A stretch of 64,000 nt of DNA from Aggregicoccus sp. 17bor-14 (GTDB taxonomy: Bacteria; Myxococcota; Myxococcia; Myxococcales; Myxococcaceae), in NCBI RefSeq assembly GCF_009659535.1, contig NZ_VJZZ01000006.1, positions 1-64,000 of the forward strand. Reading direction: 5' to 3'. A program made the translations under genes and the position numbers. Shown one piece after another: positions 41,947 to 51,300 of this stretch (the first letter of the stretch is position 1; each line of letters begins with the position of its first letter). A model generated the notes under the pieces. The model had not been told where the DNA came from, searched no databases, and worked only from the letters and a program-made list of their open reading frames with translations.

Positions 41947-42654
41947 CTACAGGCCCTTCAGCTGCCTGAACTGCGCCGCCCGTCTGCGCGACATCGGCAC
42001 CTTCAGGTCGCCGGTCAGCGTCAGCTCCATGCTGCCCGTCGCGGTCGGCGCAACCCCGGCCACGAAGTCGAGGTTGACGATCTGCCGGCGGCTCACGCGC
42101 AGGAAACGCGCCGGATCGAGGCGGGCTTCCAGCTGGTTCAGGGAGCGCAGCATCAGGGGGCGGTGCCGGTCGAAGTAGACGCGGGTGTAGTTGCCCTCGG
42201 ATTCGAACAGCATGATCTGGTCGAGCGCGACGAACCAGCAGCGTTCGCCGTCCTTGATGAAGACCTTGCCGTCCGGCGCCTGCAACCTCTCGCCCTTCGG
42301 CGCATCCGGCTGGCGCAACACCTTGTTCAGCGCATGTGCCAGTCGCTGCGGCTCGATCGGCTTGAGCAGGTAGTCGAGCGCGCTGACGTCGAAGGCGCGC
42401 AGCGCGTACTGATCGAAGGCGGTGGTGAAGATGACGGGGGGCGGATCGTCGAGCGAGGCCAGCAGGTCGAAACCGCTCCCGCCCGGCATCTGAACGTCGA
42501 GGAAGACCAGCTCCGGCGCCCGTTGATTGATCACCGCGCGGGCTTCGATCGCATTCGCCGCTTCGCCCACCACCTCGAGGTCAGGGTGCGCGGCCAGCAA
42601 GCGCCGCAGCTCGAGGCGCGCCAGGGGCTCGTCATCGACGATCAAGACCTTCAT
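41947..42654 (-). CDS. LytTR-family response regulator (AlgR/LytR type)
   Basis: The 235-residue regulator has a receiver domain (VLIVDDEPLARLELRRLL, phospho-acceptor Asp in VFLDVQMPGGSG, Lys in DYLLKPIEP) and a C-terminal LytTR DNA-binding domain (MLFESEGNYTRVYF, RFLRVSRRQIVNLDFV). It overlaps the upstream histidine kinase gene by 4 nt (ATGA), so the two form an operon. It converges on the ABC/M1 operon with only 20 bp between. This arrangement suggests it controls that operon, although no LytTR direct-repeat binding site was identified. Confidence 0.94.
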   Translation of the reverse strand: MKVLIVDDEPLARLELRRLLAAHPDLEVVGEAANAIEARAVINQRAPELVFLDVQMPGGSGFDLLASLDDPPPVIFTTAFDQYALRAFDVSALDYLLKPIEPQRLAHALNKVLRQPDAPKGERLQAPDGKVFIKDGERCWFVALDQIMLFESEGNYTRVYFDRHRPLMLRSLNQLEARLDPARFLRVSRRQIVNLDFVAGVAPTATGSMELTLTGDLKVPMSRRRAAQFRQLKGL

Positions 42655-43736
42655 GCATGCTCCTGGGGCAGAGCAACCTCGGCGACGACCCAGCCGTCGC
42701 GTTCCGCCAGCGTGCAGCAGGCGTCGGGGCCGAACAGCAGCGACAGGCGCTTGCTGGTGTTCGCCAGCCCGACCCGCGTCGAGCCGCTCGCTTCGGCCAG
42801 GCGGCCCTGGTTGGCGACCGTGAGCACGACCCGGCCGCCTGCGAGCTGCGCGCCGATGCGCAGCTCGCAGGGACCGATGCTGGGCTCGACCCCGTGCTTG
42901 ACGGCGTTCTCCACCAGGGTCTGCAGCGCCATGGGCGGAATCGGGACGGCGTCGAGCCCGGGTTCGATCTCGAAGCGCAGCTGCAGTCGGGTGTCGAAGC
43001 GGTGCTTCTCCATGCCGAGATAGGCGCTGACCGCCGCCAGCTCGTCCGCCAGCGGCACCGTCGCCACCTGTCCGGCGCGCAGGCTGTGGCGCATCATGCC
43101 GCCGAGCTGTCCGACCGCGCGCGCAGCCAGGTCAGGGTCCGCGTAGATCAGGGCGCGGATGCTGTTCAGGCTATTGAAGAAGAAGTGCGGATTGACCTGG
43201 GCCTGCAGCGCACGCAGCTCGGCGTCCTTGATGCTGACTTCGAGCTGCAGCTTCTCGAGCTCGAAGCGCAGCGCGCGCCGGCGCGCCAGCATGGTCGAGT
43301 AGCACAGGGTCCAGACCGAGAAGGTGGCGTACCACAGCAGGCAAGCGGCGATCAGGAGGCTCGGTGTCTCGGCCGGGTCGTCGAGCAGGGCGCCATGCCG
43401 GAACAGCAGATCGGCCATCACCATCACACCGGTCTGCGCGACGCTGAGAACCAGCAGGCCGCCGAGCACGCCCTTCAGCGGCGGCGCACTGGGACGGTCG
43501 ATCCAGCCGCGGCGGCGCAGGAACAAGCGCCAGCAGTGCGACAGCAGCAAGCCGCTGACCACCGTCATCGACTTGGCGAGCACGAAGCGAAACGCGGCCT
43601 CGCTCCAGCTGGTCAGGCTCGACAGCACCGCGAGCACGGCCATGCCGCCCCAGCCGCCCAGCTGGAACAGCCAGTAGTCGTGACTCGATGGGGTCGCCGG
43701 CGGAACAGCCGTGTGGAGGCGGGACGGCTGGAACAT
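42651..43736 (-). CDS. Sensor histidine kinase, LytS/YehU-like (His_kinase PF06580)
   Basis: The 361-residue kinase has about four membrane helices in the first 145 residues, a short coiled coil (FELEKLQLEVSIKDAELRAL) and the internal-kinase signature NPHFFFNSLNSIRALI holding the phosphorylated His. The ATP-binding part follows (PIPPMALQTLVENAVKHGV, STRVGLANTSKRL). Its sensor membrane region carries no recognised input domain. It is co-transcribed with the LytTR regulator. Its 5' end lies about 170 bp from IS91-end copy B, which marks the edge of this cassette. Confidence 0.93.
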   Translation of the reverse strand: MFQPSRLHTAVPPATPSSHDYWLFQLGGWGGMAVLAVLSSLTSWSEAAFRFVLAKSMTVVSGLLLSHCWRLFLRRRGWIDRPSAPPLKGVLGGLLVLSVAQTGVMVMADLLFRHGALLDDPAETPSLLIAACLLWYATFSVWTLCYSTMLARRRALRFELEKLQLEVSIKDAELRALQAQVNPHFFFNSLNSIRALIYADPDLAARAVGQLGGMMRHSLRAGQVATVPLADELAAVSAYLGMEKHRFDTRLQLRFEIEPGLDAVPIPPMALQTLVENAVKHGVEPSIGPCELRIGAQLAGGRVVLTVANQGRLAEASGSTRVGLANTSKRLSLLFGPDACCTLAERDGWVVAEVALPQEHA

Positions 43737-43902
43737 GGTCTATCTCTTCCACTGCATGGCGAGCGCCCAACAAGACCGCTCGGTGAGCCACCTGATGCGG
43801 CCGTGTCCATCTTACGGCCGCCATTCCCGAAGTGCTCGCCTCCGACTCCCTCTGGAAGCGCATCGCCCCGCGGCTGCAGGACGGGCAGGGTGCCCTGGGC
43901 GC

Positions 43903-44058
43903 ACAGGGGGGCGCTCGAGGCCCGAGGGTTGCGCCTGCGAGGCGGGCCGAGGACGCCGTGCAGTGGCCTCGAGGCGGGGACTTCCACGGTGCGGCGGGGT
44001 CAACGGACACGAGCGCGGCAAGACGCTGCGCGAGAAACACGGGCTGTTCCTCCTGTGC
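43903..44058 (+). mobile_element. IS91-like right-end repeat, copy B (full length)
   Basis: It matches copy A at 35685-35836 throughout, with the same inverted pair (CTCGAGGCC at 43914-43922, GGCCTCGAG at 43965-43973) and the same ending (CGCGAGAAACACGGG then CTGTTCCTCC). No transposase remains are adjacent. Together, copies A and B bracket the RES-Xre and ABC/M1/LytTR cassettes in direct orientation. The next gene starts 25 bp beyond it. Confidence 0.7.
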
Positions 44059-44082
44059 TCCGCTTCACGGTAGGTTGCGAAC

Positions 44083-45306
44083 ATGAACAGACAGCTGCTG
44101 TGCCTGTGGGCTGGCCTCGTCTTCTTTTTGCCGACAGCCCAGGCCGAGACGGCGTCCCCGCTCCCCGGGCGACTCAAATTGACTCACATCGCCGCTGACA
44201 CGTGGCGTGCCGAATATGCCCTTGCCGAGCCCGTGACGAGCATCGATCTCGGTCCAAAGATTGGCGAATACCGCCAACAGGCCTGGCGAATCCTGACGCC
44301 GGGAGTGGGGCTGGTGACGCTAGAGGACCAGCAAACCATCAGCGCTGGGGGCAAGGCGTTCTCGGCGTTCAGCGTCGAAGTCAGCCTCTATTTGCCCTAT
44401 GCGGAAGGGAACTACACCGCATTCGACCGCATGTCCGATGGCGGCACCGCGGTCTTCATCGGCTTCTTCACCGGCGATGCCGTGCAAGGGCGCCGCACCC
44501 GTCCCTTGCACCTGAAGGTGCAGCTGGCGGGGCTGGCGCACGAAAACGTCATTGCCCCCGATGACCGTCATCCCGACCAGCCGAGCTATGCCTATTTCGG
44601 CCCGGCGACTCCCACTCCTGCCGGTGTCGGAAAACTCATCCTCGACCCCAGGACGCCCGACTGGCTGGTCGAGCTGATGCAGGAAACCACGACGAAGATC
44701 ACGCAATTCTACAATCGCGCGTTCCAGCGTCCGTTGACCTATCGGCCCCTGATGCTCGTCTCCATTTCGGATTTCGAGACGCGGGGATTGTCAACGAAGG
44801 GGGGCGCGGTGGGGCAGCAAGTCGTGTACCGCCTGGGAGGGAAGGCCCTGCTGGGGGGCTCGGAGCAGGTGAGGAGGATCGTGACGGAATTGATCGCCCA
44901 CGAGTGGGCGCATGTCTGGCAAAACAATGTCGCCCGGGGGGGCATCGGCGGCACCGAGGCGTGGGTGCACGAAGGGGGTGCGGAGGCGATCGCCTTGGCG
45001 GGACTGCGGGGGAGCGGCCTGCTCAGTCCAGCCGACGCCGACGCCTACGCGGCCAAGTTGATCCAGGAGTGTGCGGCGCTCGAAGGCAGCGTGGAGAGCT
45101 ATCGCGGCTTCTATGCCTGCGGCTTCAAACGCTTTACCGATTACGAGCTAGGCATCTTCCCGCTTTGGAAGTCGATGATGGAGACCACCGAGTCGACCGG
45201 TGCCGTGTACTCGAGCTCGATGATCGAAGCCATCCGGGCAAGGGCCAGAAAAGCGGGCGCGTCTGCGGGCCGCGGCCAGTCGAAGCAGGCCGTCGAACAT
45301 CACTGA
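44083..45306 (+). CDS. Secreted HEXXH-motif metalloprotease-like protein of unknown family
   Basis: The 407-residue product has a signal peptide (CLWAGLVFFLPTAQAE), a beta-rich N-terminal half and a likely zinc site: HEWAH at residues 273-277, with Glu297 in AWVHEGGAEAIA, the HEXXH-X19-E gluzincin pattern. YACGFKRFTDYELGIF follows. No family name can be assigned with confidence; gluzincin-type secreted peptidases with a WVxEG segment are the closest idea. Its GC content is lower and its codon use more relaxed than the flanking chromosome, and it starts 25 bp after IS91-end copy B, so it is probably acquired. Confidence 0.7.
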   Translation: MNRQLLCLWAGLVFFLPTAQAETASPLPGRLKLTHIAADTWRAEYALAEPVTSIDLGPKIGEYRQQAWRILTPGVGLVTLEDQQTISAGGKAFSAFSVEVSLYLPYAEGNYTAFDRMSDGGTAVFIGFFTGDAVQGRRTRPLHLKVQLAGLAHENVIAPDDRHPDQPSYAYFGPATPTPAGVGKLILDPRTPDWLVELMQETTTKITQFYNRAFQRPLTYRPLMLVSISDFETRGLSTKGGAVGQQVVYRLGGKALLGGSEQVRRIVTELIAHEWAHVWQNNVARGGIGGTEAWVHEGGAEAIALAGLRGSGLLSPADADAYAAKLIQECAALEGSVESYRGFYACGFKRFTDYELGIFPLWKSMMETTESTGAVYSSSMIEAIRARARKAGASAGRGQSKQAVEHH

Positions 45307-45389
45307 CACCCCTGTGTGGGGCCTTCGGGCTACCACGTTCGTGGTGGCCCGCCGCCTCATCCCATCGGTGAGCCGGCTCTGGCCGGCGC

Positions 45390-47207
45390 TCACGCCGCGC
45401 GCAGCTCGCGAAACTGCTCGTGGTAGAGCGCGGCGAACAGCCCGCCCTGGGTGAGCAGCTCGTCGAAGGTGCCGCGCTCGACCACGCGGCCCTTCTCGAG
45501 CACCGCGATCTGGTCGGCTTCGCGCACGGTCGAGAGCCGGTGCGCGATCACCAGGCAGGTGCGGCCCCTGAGCAGCGGCTGCAGCGCCTTCTGCACCAGG
45601 GCCTCGTTCTGCGAGTCGAGCGCGCTGGTCGCCTCGTCGAGGATGAGGATCCTCGGGTTCTTCAAGACCGCCCGCGCGATCGCGACCCGCTGGCGCTCGC
45701 CGCCCGACAGCCGCGTGCCGCGCTCGCCCACCACCGTCTGGTAGCCGCCGGGCAGCTGCGAGATGAAGTCGTGGATCTGCGCGGCGCGCGCGGCGGCGAC
45801 GACCTCCTCGTCGGTGGCGTCGGGCCGGCCGTAGCGCAGGTTCTCGAGCAGCGTGCCGTGAAACAGGTACGTCTCCTGCGTCACCACGCCGATCTGCGAC
45901 CGCAGGCTCTTGAGCTTGAGCCCGCGAATGTCCTGACCGTCGAGCAGCACCCGGCCCTTCGTCGGCTCGTACAGGCGCGCGAGCAGCGCCGAGACGGTGC
46001 TCTTGCCGGCTCCCGACGGCCCCACCAGCGCGATCGTCTGCCCCGGCTTCACGTGCAGGTCGACGTCGGCCAGCGTGGGCTGCTCGCCGTATGCGAACGA
46101 GACGCCCTCGAAGCGGACGTCGCCCTCGACGCTCTCGAGCTTGCGCGCGCCGGGCAGATCGCGAATCGCCGGCTCGAGGTCGAGCACCGAGAAGACGCGG
46201 TCGAAGTACGCGTAGCTGGTGACGAGGTCCACGTGCACGCCGGCGAGCGCCGACGCCGGCGGGTACAGCCGCCGCAGCAGGGTGACGAACGCGACGAGGG
46301 TGCCGAGCGCGGCGTGGCCCTCGATCACCAGGTAGCCGCCGACCGCGAACACCATCGCCGGCCCCAGCGTCTCGAACAGCCCGAGCAGCATCTGAAACCA
46401 GCGGCCGACCAGCGTCTGCTCGAGCGAGAGCTCCATCAGCTCGCGCGACTTGGCCTCTAGGCGTTTGCGCTCGCGCTTGGCGGTGCCGAAGGTCTTGAGC
46501 AGCAGGACGCCCGAGATCGAGAGCGTCTCGGAGAGCATGCCGGTGAGCTCGCCCATGCGCTCCTGCGCCTTGCGCTTGAGCGCCTTGCGCTTCTTGCCCA
46601 CCCGCCGCGTGGGCGCGATGAACAGCGGGAGCATGCACAGCGAGACGAGCGCCAGCCGCCAGTCGAGCCAGACGATCGCGACCGCGGTGCTGAGCAGCAC
46701 GATCGCGTTCTGCACCACCTCGGTGAGCGTCTTGCTCACCGTCTGCCCCACGCCCTGCACGTCGTTGAGCACGCGCGAGAGCGGCTCGCCGGGGCGCGTC
46801 GAGGCGAAGTAGCCCATCGGCTGCTTCTGGAGCTGCTTGAAGAGGTCGACGCGCAGGTCGAACATCATGCGCTCGCCGATCAGCGACGAGAGGTAGCGCT
46901 GGCCGACGCCGAGCACGCCGGCCACGAGCGGGCCGGCGACCATCAGCGCGCACAGCACGAGCAGCTGCCGCACGTCCGCCTCGGGGATGGCGCGATCGAC
47001 GATGCGCTTGATCAACAGCGGCGGAGCGAGGTTGAGCAGCGACGCGCCGAGGATCAGCCCGACCGCGCCGGCGGCGTGCCGCGCGTAGGGGCGGCCGTAG
47101 CGCGCGATGCGCGCGAGCGTCGTGCGCTCGACCTTCTTCGGCCGCTCGTTGGGCTCGAGACGTGGCTTGTGGGCAGCGGCGGTACGCACGGCCGCCAAGC
47201 TAGGCAC
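45390..47207 (-). CDS. MsbA-like ABC exporter (fused membrane and ATPase domains)
   Basis: The 605-residue half-transporter has six membrane helices in the first ~340 residues and a C-terminal ATPase: Walker [10 protein letters not shown], signature [18 protein letters not shown], Walker [13 protein letters not shown] and H-loop IAHRLSTV. Such type IV ABC proteins homodimerise to export lipids, peptides or drugs. No accessory gene indicates the substrate. The start is GTG, after a GGCGGGG stretch. It is convergent with the HEXXH protein, 83 bp apart, and probably forms its own cassette. Confidence 0.93.
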   Translation of the reverse strand: MPSLAAVRTAAAHKPRLEPNERPKKVERTTLARIARYGRPYARHAAGAVGLILGASLLNLAPPLLIKRIVDRAIPEADVRQLLVLCALMVAGPLVAGVLGVGQRYLSSLIGERMMFDLRVDLFKQLQKQPMGYFASTRPGEPLSRVLNDVQGVGQTVSKTLTEVVQNAIVLLSTAVAIVWLDWRLALVSLCMLPLFIAPTRRVGKKRKALKRKAQERMGELTGMLSETLSISGVLLLKTFGTAKRERKRLEAKSRELMELSLEQTLVGRWFQMLLGLFETLGPAMVFAVGGYLVIEGHAALGTLVAFVTLLRRLYPPASALAGVHVDLVTSYAYFDRVFSVLDLEPAIRDLPGARKLESVEGDVRFEGVSFAYGEQPTLADVDLHVKPGQTIALVGPSGAGKSTVSALLARLYEPTKGRVLLDGQDIRGLKLKSLRSQIGVVTQETYLFHGTLLENLRYGRPDATDEEVVAAARAAQIHDFISQLPGGYQTVVGERGTRLSGGERQRVAIARAVLKNPRILILDEATSALDSQNEALVQKALQPLLRGRTCLVIAHRLSTVREADQIAVLEKGRVVERGTFDELLTQGGLFAALYHEQFRELRAA

Positions 47208-47277
47208 CCCGCCACCGGCGCGCCCGCGCGGTGTCGGCTACCCGACGCGGCTGCCCCCCAAGCCATCACCCCTTTTT

Positions 47278-47313
47278 CTGGCGCCCGACGTGAATGGCAG
47301 GGGCTCGCGGCGC
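47278..47313 (+). repeat. 36-bp direct repeat, left copy
   Basis: It shares 35 of 36 bases with 48283-48318, including CGACGTGAATGGCAGG. Both copies are preceded by a CACCCC-type stretch. The pair flanks the single gene at 47339-48181. In one frame the sequence reads GARREWQELAAR, reminiscent of transposase N-termini, though this is only a suggestion. Confidence 0.7.
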
Positions 47314-47338
47314 TTTCGGGCGCGGGTGTCTCGCGGGG

Positions 47339-48181
47339 CTACACGGCGAAACCCGGGTTGTTCTTCCGATGCTCATGCTCCGCGCGTGTGAGCAGGAACG
47401 AGATGTAACGATCGTGCATCACTTCATCGACTCCAGGTCCGGAGCCGGCGAGTGGTTTGCCGCTTGCGATCTCGGCTGCGAGCGGCGTTGCGTGCGCACC
47501 CGGTGAACGCCGGACCAGCTCGGAGATCAGCCGGGTGAAGTTCTGCCGAGCGATCGGCGCCAGCGGCGGAGGAAGACAATCGAAGACGAACGACTCGAGG
47601 CGGATTCGCACCCGCTGTGTTTCCGCCAGGAGCTCGAGCCACGTCTGGAACGTATTGCCTGCGCTTCGCTCGGCCGCAGCCGCCTTCTGCTTTGCGTCCT
47701 GTTTCAGCTGAAACTGCTGCCGCGCGATCGCGGTCGAGGCGGTGAGCAGAGGGCTGCCGCCGACCGCGATCTTCGGTGCCGAGGACTCGTCTCGCTCGAG
47801 ACCGAGCTCGAGATTTTTCGGGAGGACCCTCGCGAGGTGGATGAACCGGATCTCCCTCCAGGAAATCGGAGCACCTACCGGGTCTCGCAGACGCAGCTGT
47901 TCGTCCGCGAGCTCGATGCGCCGAACCGACAACGCCGTCGGCGCCGGGACGCGCTGCGAGAGCGGAATCACCACCGTCGGGAAGCCCGATTTCTCCAGCG
48001 CGGCAGCAGCGCTTCGAAGCAAGGCCGCCGGAGCGTAGAGCTCGAGAAAGCCCTGGCCGGTTCGCACCGCGCGCATCGCATCGGCCTGGAGGATTGAGGC
48101 GCCGACCAGCGCGTTCGCCGCCCGGGCCACGTCCAACGGCGCGCCGTCTCGGAACAACACGATCACCGCGTCGTCAGACAT
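47339..48181 (-). CDS. Hypothetical protein in a one-gene cassette
   Basis: The 280-residue soluble protein begins SDDAVIVLFRDGAPLDVARA and has an alpha/beta first half. A helical Lys/Ala-rich segment follows (QQFQLKQDAKQKAAAAERSA), then a C-terminal part ending HEHRKNNPGFAV. I do not recognise the family. ATG at 48181 was chosen because the longer frame extends into the remains of an IS91 transposase. The gene lies between 36-bp direct repeats at 47278 and 48283, with an IS91 3'-end remnant 12 bp from its start, so it looks like a captured gene. Confidence 0.65.
   Translation of the reverse strand: MSDDAVIVLFRDGAPLDVARAANALVGASILQADAMRAVRTGQGFLELYAPAALLRSAAAALEKSGFPTVVIPLSQRVPAPTALSVRRIELADEQLRLRDPVGAPISWREIRFIHLARVLPKNLELGLERDESSAPKIAVGGSPLLTASTAIARQQFQLKQDAKQKAAAAERSAGNTFQTWLELLAETQRVRIRLESFVFDCLPPPLAPIARQNFTRLISELVRRSPGAHATPLAAEIASGKPLAGSGPGVDEVMHDRYISFLLTRAEHEHRKNNPGFAV
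47341..47374 (+). mobile_element. Possible IS91-end fragment, copy E
   Basis: GGCGAAACCCGGGTTGTTC and TTCCGATGCTC line up with the end motif of copies A, B and F (GAAAC-CGGG-TGTTC-TCC-TGC). It overlaps the last codons of the hypothetical gene at 47339, so that protein's C-terminus may be provided by the repeat. The match is short and could be chance. Confidence 0.35.
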
Positions 48182-48192
48182 GGACCGAAATC

Positions 48193-48264
48193 TACCACGT
48201 AGGCGAGGGCCTGCGGGTGGCGCCGGTGGCCGCGGCGCAGGGAGAGGTGTGCCCGCGGGGGTGA
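48193..48264 (+). pseudogene. 3'-terminal remnant of a second IS91-family transposase (copy G)
   Basis: The frame reads HVGEGLRVAPVAAAQG followed by a stop at 48262-48264. The complete 3' end at 35571-35638 reads [19 protein letters not shown] similarity (ACGTAGGCGAGG, GTGGCGCC, GCGGCGCAGGG) is clear. Only the last ~23 codons remain, and the sequence after the stop differs from copy A, so this is a separate relic of a related element. Confidence 0.7.
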
Positions 48265-48282
48265 GAAACGAGCACCCCATCC

Positions 48283-48318
48283 CTGGCGCCCGACGTGAAT
48301 GGCAGGAGCTCGCGGCGC
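48283..48318 (+). repeat. 36-bp direct repeat, right copy
   Basis: It matches 47278-47313 at 35 of 36 bases. It ends 16 bp before the stop codon of the convergent-reading hrpA gene (48335). The spacing between the repeat starts is 1005 bp, enclosing exactly one gene. Confidence 0.7.
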
Positions 48319-48334
48319 GGGTGGAGCGACTGCG

Positions 48335-51300
48335 CTAGCGCAGCGCCGCGAGGGCGGCGCCGACCTTCGCCACCGTCACCGAGACGGGCGTCGTCACCTC
48401 CGGGGCGAAAAGGGCCACGCGCAGTTCCTCGAAGGCCCACCGCAGCTCCTCCGCTGCCTGCAGGTCTCGCACGGTGGCGCGCTTGGCGAGGAAGGCCTCC
48501 CACAGGGGCGTGAAGGGCTGGGCCTTGCCCGCATCCTTGAGGGGGTTCTCCACCGCGCGTGACAGCCGCAGCTGGGCCGCGCGCAGGTAGCGCGGGTAGT
48601 CCAGCAGGCGCGAGAGGGGAATCCACTCGAGGAGGTCTGCGGGGAACAGGTGTCCGAGCTGCGCGCGGATGTCCCGCACGGCCGCACTCCCGCTCGGCCC
48701 CCGCCCAGCGGCCTTGAGTGCTGCGAGCGTCGAGGCGAGTGGCGCGGAGGTGCCCGCGACGGCCGTCGCCCAGGCCCGGGCCGCAGGCTCGATGCGCGGG
48801 GAGCCCTCCCGGACGAGCGCCTCGAAGGCCGCCTTCGTGCGGGGCAGCGGCGCACCCGGCAGCAGCCCGAATGCCTCGTCCACACTGCGCGCGAGGACGA
48901 GCGCCTTGAAGGCGTCTGCGTGGCCCCGCGCGGGCGGCGCGCCGTCCAGGGTGGGAAAGGGCGGCGGCATGCGCGCGGCGCTGACGGCCACGTGTCCGCG
49001 CGCGGCGAGCATCAGGAGCCGGCGCACCCCCGTGCGGGTGGCTGCGTCGGCGGCGGCGGCGGTCTCGAGCAGGACCAGGTCCACGGCCGCTCCCCGGTCC
49101 ACCAGCGCGGGGTAGCTGCGCAGCTCGAGCCCGCCCACCCGCCGGGTGACGAACGCGGGGAGCTCGCTGAAGGTCCACGCCGTGAGCCCCTTGCGCTCGA
49201 AGTCCGTGGCCGGTGCCGCGCTGCGCAGCGCCGTGCGTGCACGTCCCCCGTACTGCTGAATCAGTGCGTCGGCATCGCGGCTGCGCGCAAGCTCCTTTCC
49301 CCCCTCGTCCAGCACCCTGAGCGTGGTGCGCAGGTAGGGCGGCACGGCATCCGCCCGGAAGGCGCTCTCCGGCACCTCCACCCCGCACAGACGGGACACC
49401 GCACCCGCGAGCGCGGGAAGCATCGGCCCGCGGAAGGGCACGAGCTCCTTCTCGAGACGCTCGATCAGCTCCGGCAGGGGCCCCAGTGCCTTGCGCTGGG
49501 CGCGCGGCAGCTGCTCGAGCAGCGCGGTGAGCTTCTCCCGCTGCCACCCGGGGATGGTCCAGTCGAGCTCACCGGGCGCGAGCTGCGCGAGGAGCAGCAG
49601 CGGCACGCTCAGGGTGATGCCGTCATCCTCGGCCGAGGGGTCGAAGGTGTACGTCACCGGCACGGACGCGCCGTGCAGGGTGAGGACGTCCGGGTAGCGC
49701 GCCGGGGACAGACCCGGGTCGTGCGCGAGCGCATCCTCCATCGTGAGGACGAGCACGTCGGGGTCGGCCGCCTCGGCCTTGCGCCGCCAGGCCTCGAAGC
49801 CCGCTCCATCCGTCACGTCCAGGGGGACGCGCTGGTCGAAGAAGTCCGCCACCGCGTCCTCGTCGAGGAGCTCGCTGCGCCGGGCCTTGTCCCGCAGGAC
49901 GGCCACGCGCTCCAGCACCTGGCGGTTCCGCTCCTGGAAGGCCCCCTTGGTGCGGTACTCGCCGCTCACCAGGGCATGCTCGAGGAACATCCACCGGGCC
50001 TGGGCCGCGTTCGTATGGGCGAGGGGCACGGGCCGGTCCTTGAAGACCTGGAGCCCGTAGAGGGTCGCGCTCTCCTTCACCACCGCGCGCGCGGACTTCT
50101 CCGACCAGTGCGGGTCCGAGTAGCTGCGCTTGAGCAGGTGAGGGGCCGCCGCCGCGAGCCACGCCGGGTCGAGCTTCGCCGCCGTGCGCGCGAACAGCTG
50201 GGACGTCTCCACGAGCTCGAAGGCCATCACCCAGCCCGGGGGCTTCCTCGCGAGCGCCGACGAGGGGTGCAGCATGAAGCGCGTCTGCTTCGCGCCCGTG
50301 TAGTGGCGCTGCTCCGGGTTCCACTGGCCGATGCGGGACAGGAGCCCGGTGAGCAGCGCCTGGTGCAGGGCGTCTCCGGGGGCCGGGGCGCCCTTGCCCT
50401 TCCGCGGCAGGCGCAGCTCGCGCACGGTCTCCTCGAGCTGGCGCTGGACGTCCCGCCACTCGCGCACCCGGAGGAAGGACAGGAAGTTGTCCCGGCACAC
50501 GCGCCGCAGGTGCGACGTGCCCCGCGCCTCCGCCTCGCGAACGAAGGCCCACAGCTTGAGCAGCCCCGTGAAGTCCGAGCTCTCGTCGCGGAAGCGCCGG
50601 TGTAGCTCGTCCGCCTTCTGCGCGAGCTCGCGGGGCCGCTCTCGCGGGTCCTGCAGGTTGAGCGCCGCGGCGACGATGAGCACCTCGTCCAGGCAGCCGT
50701 ACTCGGCACCGGCGAGGATCATCCGCGCGATGCGGGGGTCCACCGGGAAGCGCGCGAGCTGGTGCCCCAGCGGCGTCAGGGTGCGCTCCTTGCCCTCGAT
50801 GGCCCCGAGCTCCTCGAGCACCCGCCAGCCCTCCGCGATGGCCTTCGACTGGGGCGGGTCGAGGAAGGGGAAGTCCTCGACGTCACCGAGGTCCAGGGAC
50901 TTCATCCGCAGGATGACGCCCGCGAGCCCCGTGCGCTTGATCTCGGGATCGGTGAAGGCGGGCCGGGAGGTGAAGCCCGCCTCGTCGTAGAGGCGCACGC
51001 AGATGCCCTCGCGCACGCGGCCGCAGCGCCCCTTGCGCTGGTCGGCGCTGGCCTGGGAGATGGGCTCGATGTGCAGGCGCGTGGTGCCCGAGCGCGGATC
51101 GTAGCGCGACAGGCGCGCCACGCCCGTGTCCACCACGTACACGATGCCCGGGAGGGTGACGGAGGTCTCGGCGACGTTGGTGGCGAGGATGACCCGGCGC
51201 TCGGGGATGCTGGCGAAGACGCGCGACTGCTCGGCGGCGGAGAGGCGCGCATAGAGCGGCTGCACCACCGTGCCGCGGAGCGAGCGCGCGTTGAGGGCGC

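Noticed and set aside
43903-44058. Integron attC site
   Set aside because: The repeat has an inverted pair, but the GTTRRRY and RYYYAAC core sites are not in the required positions, and no integrase is present.
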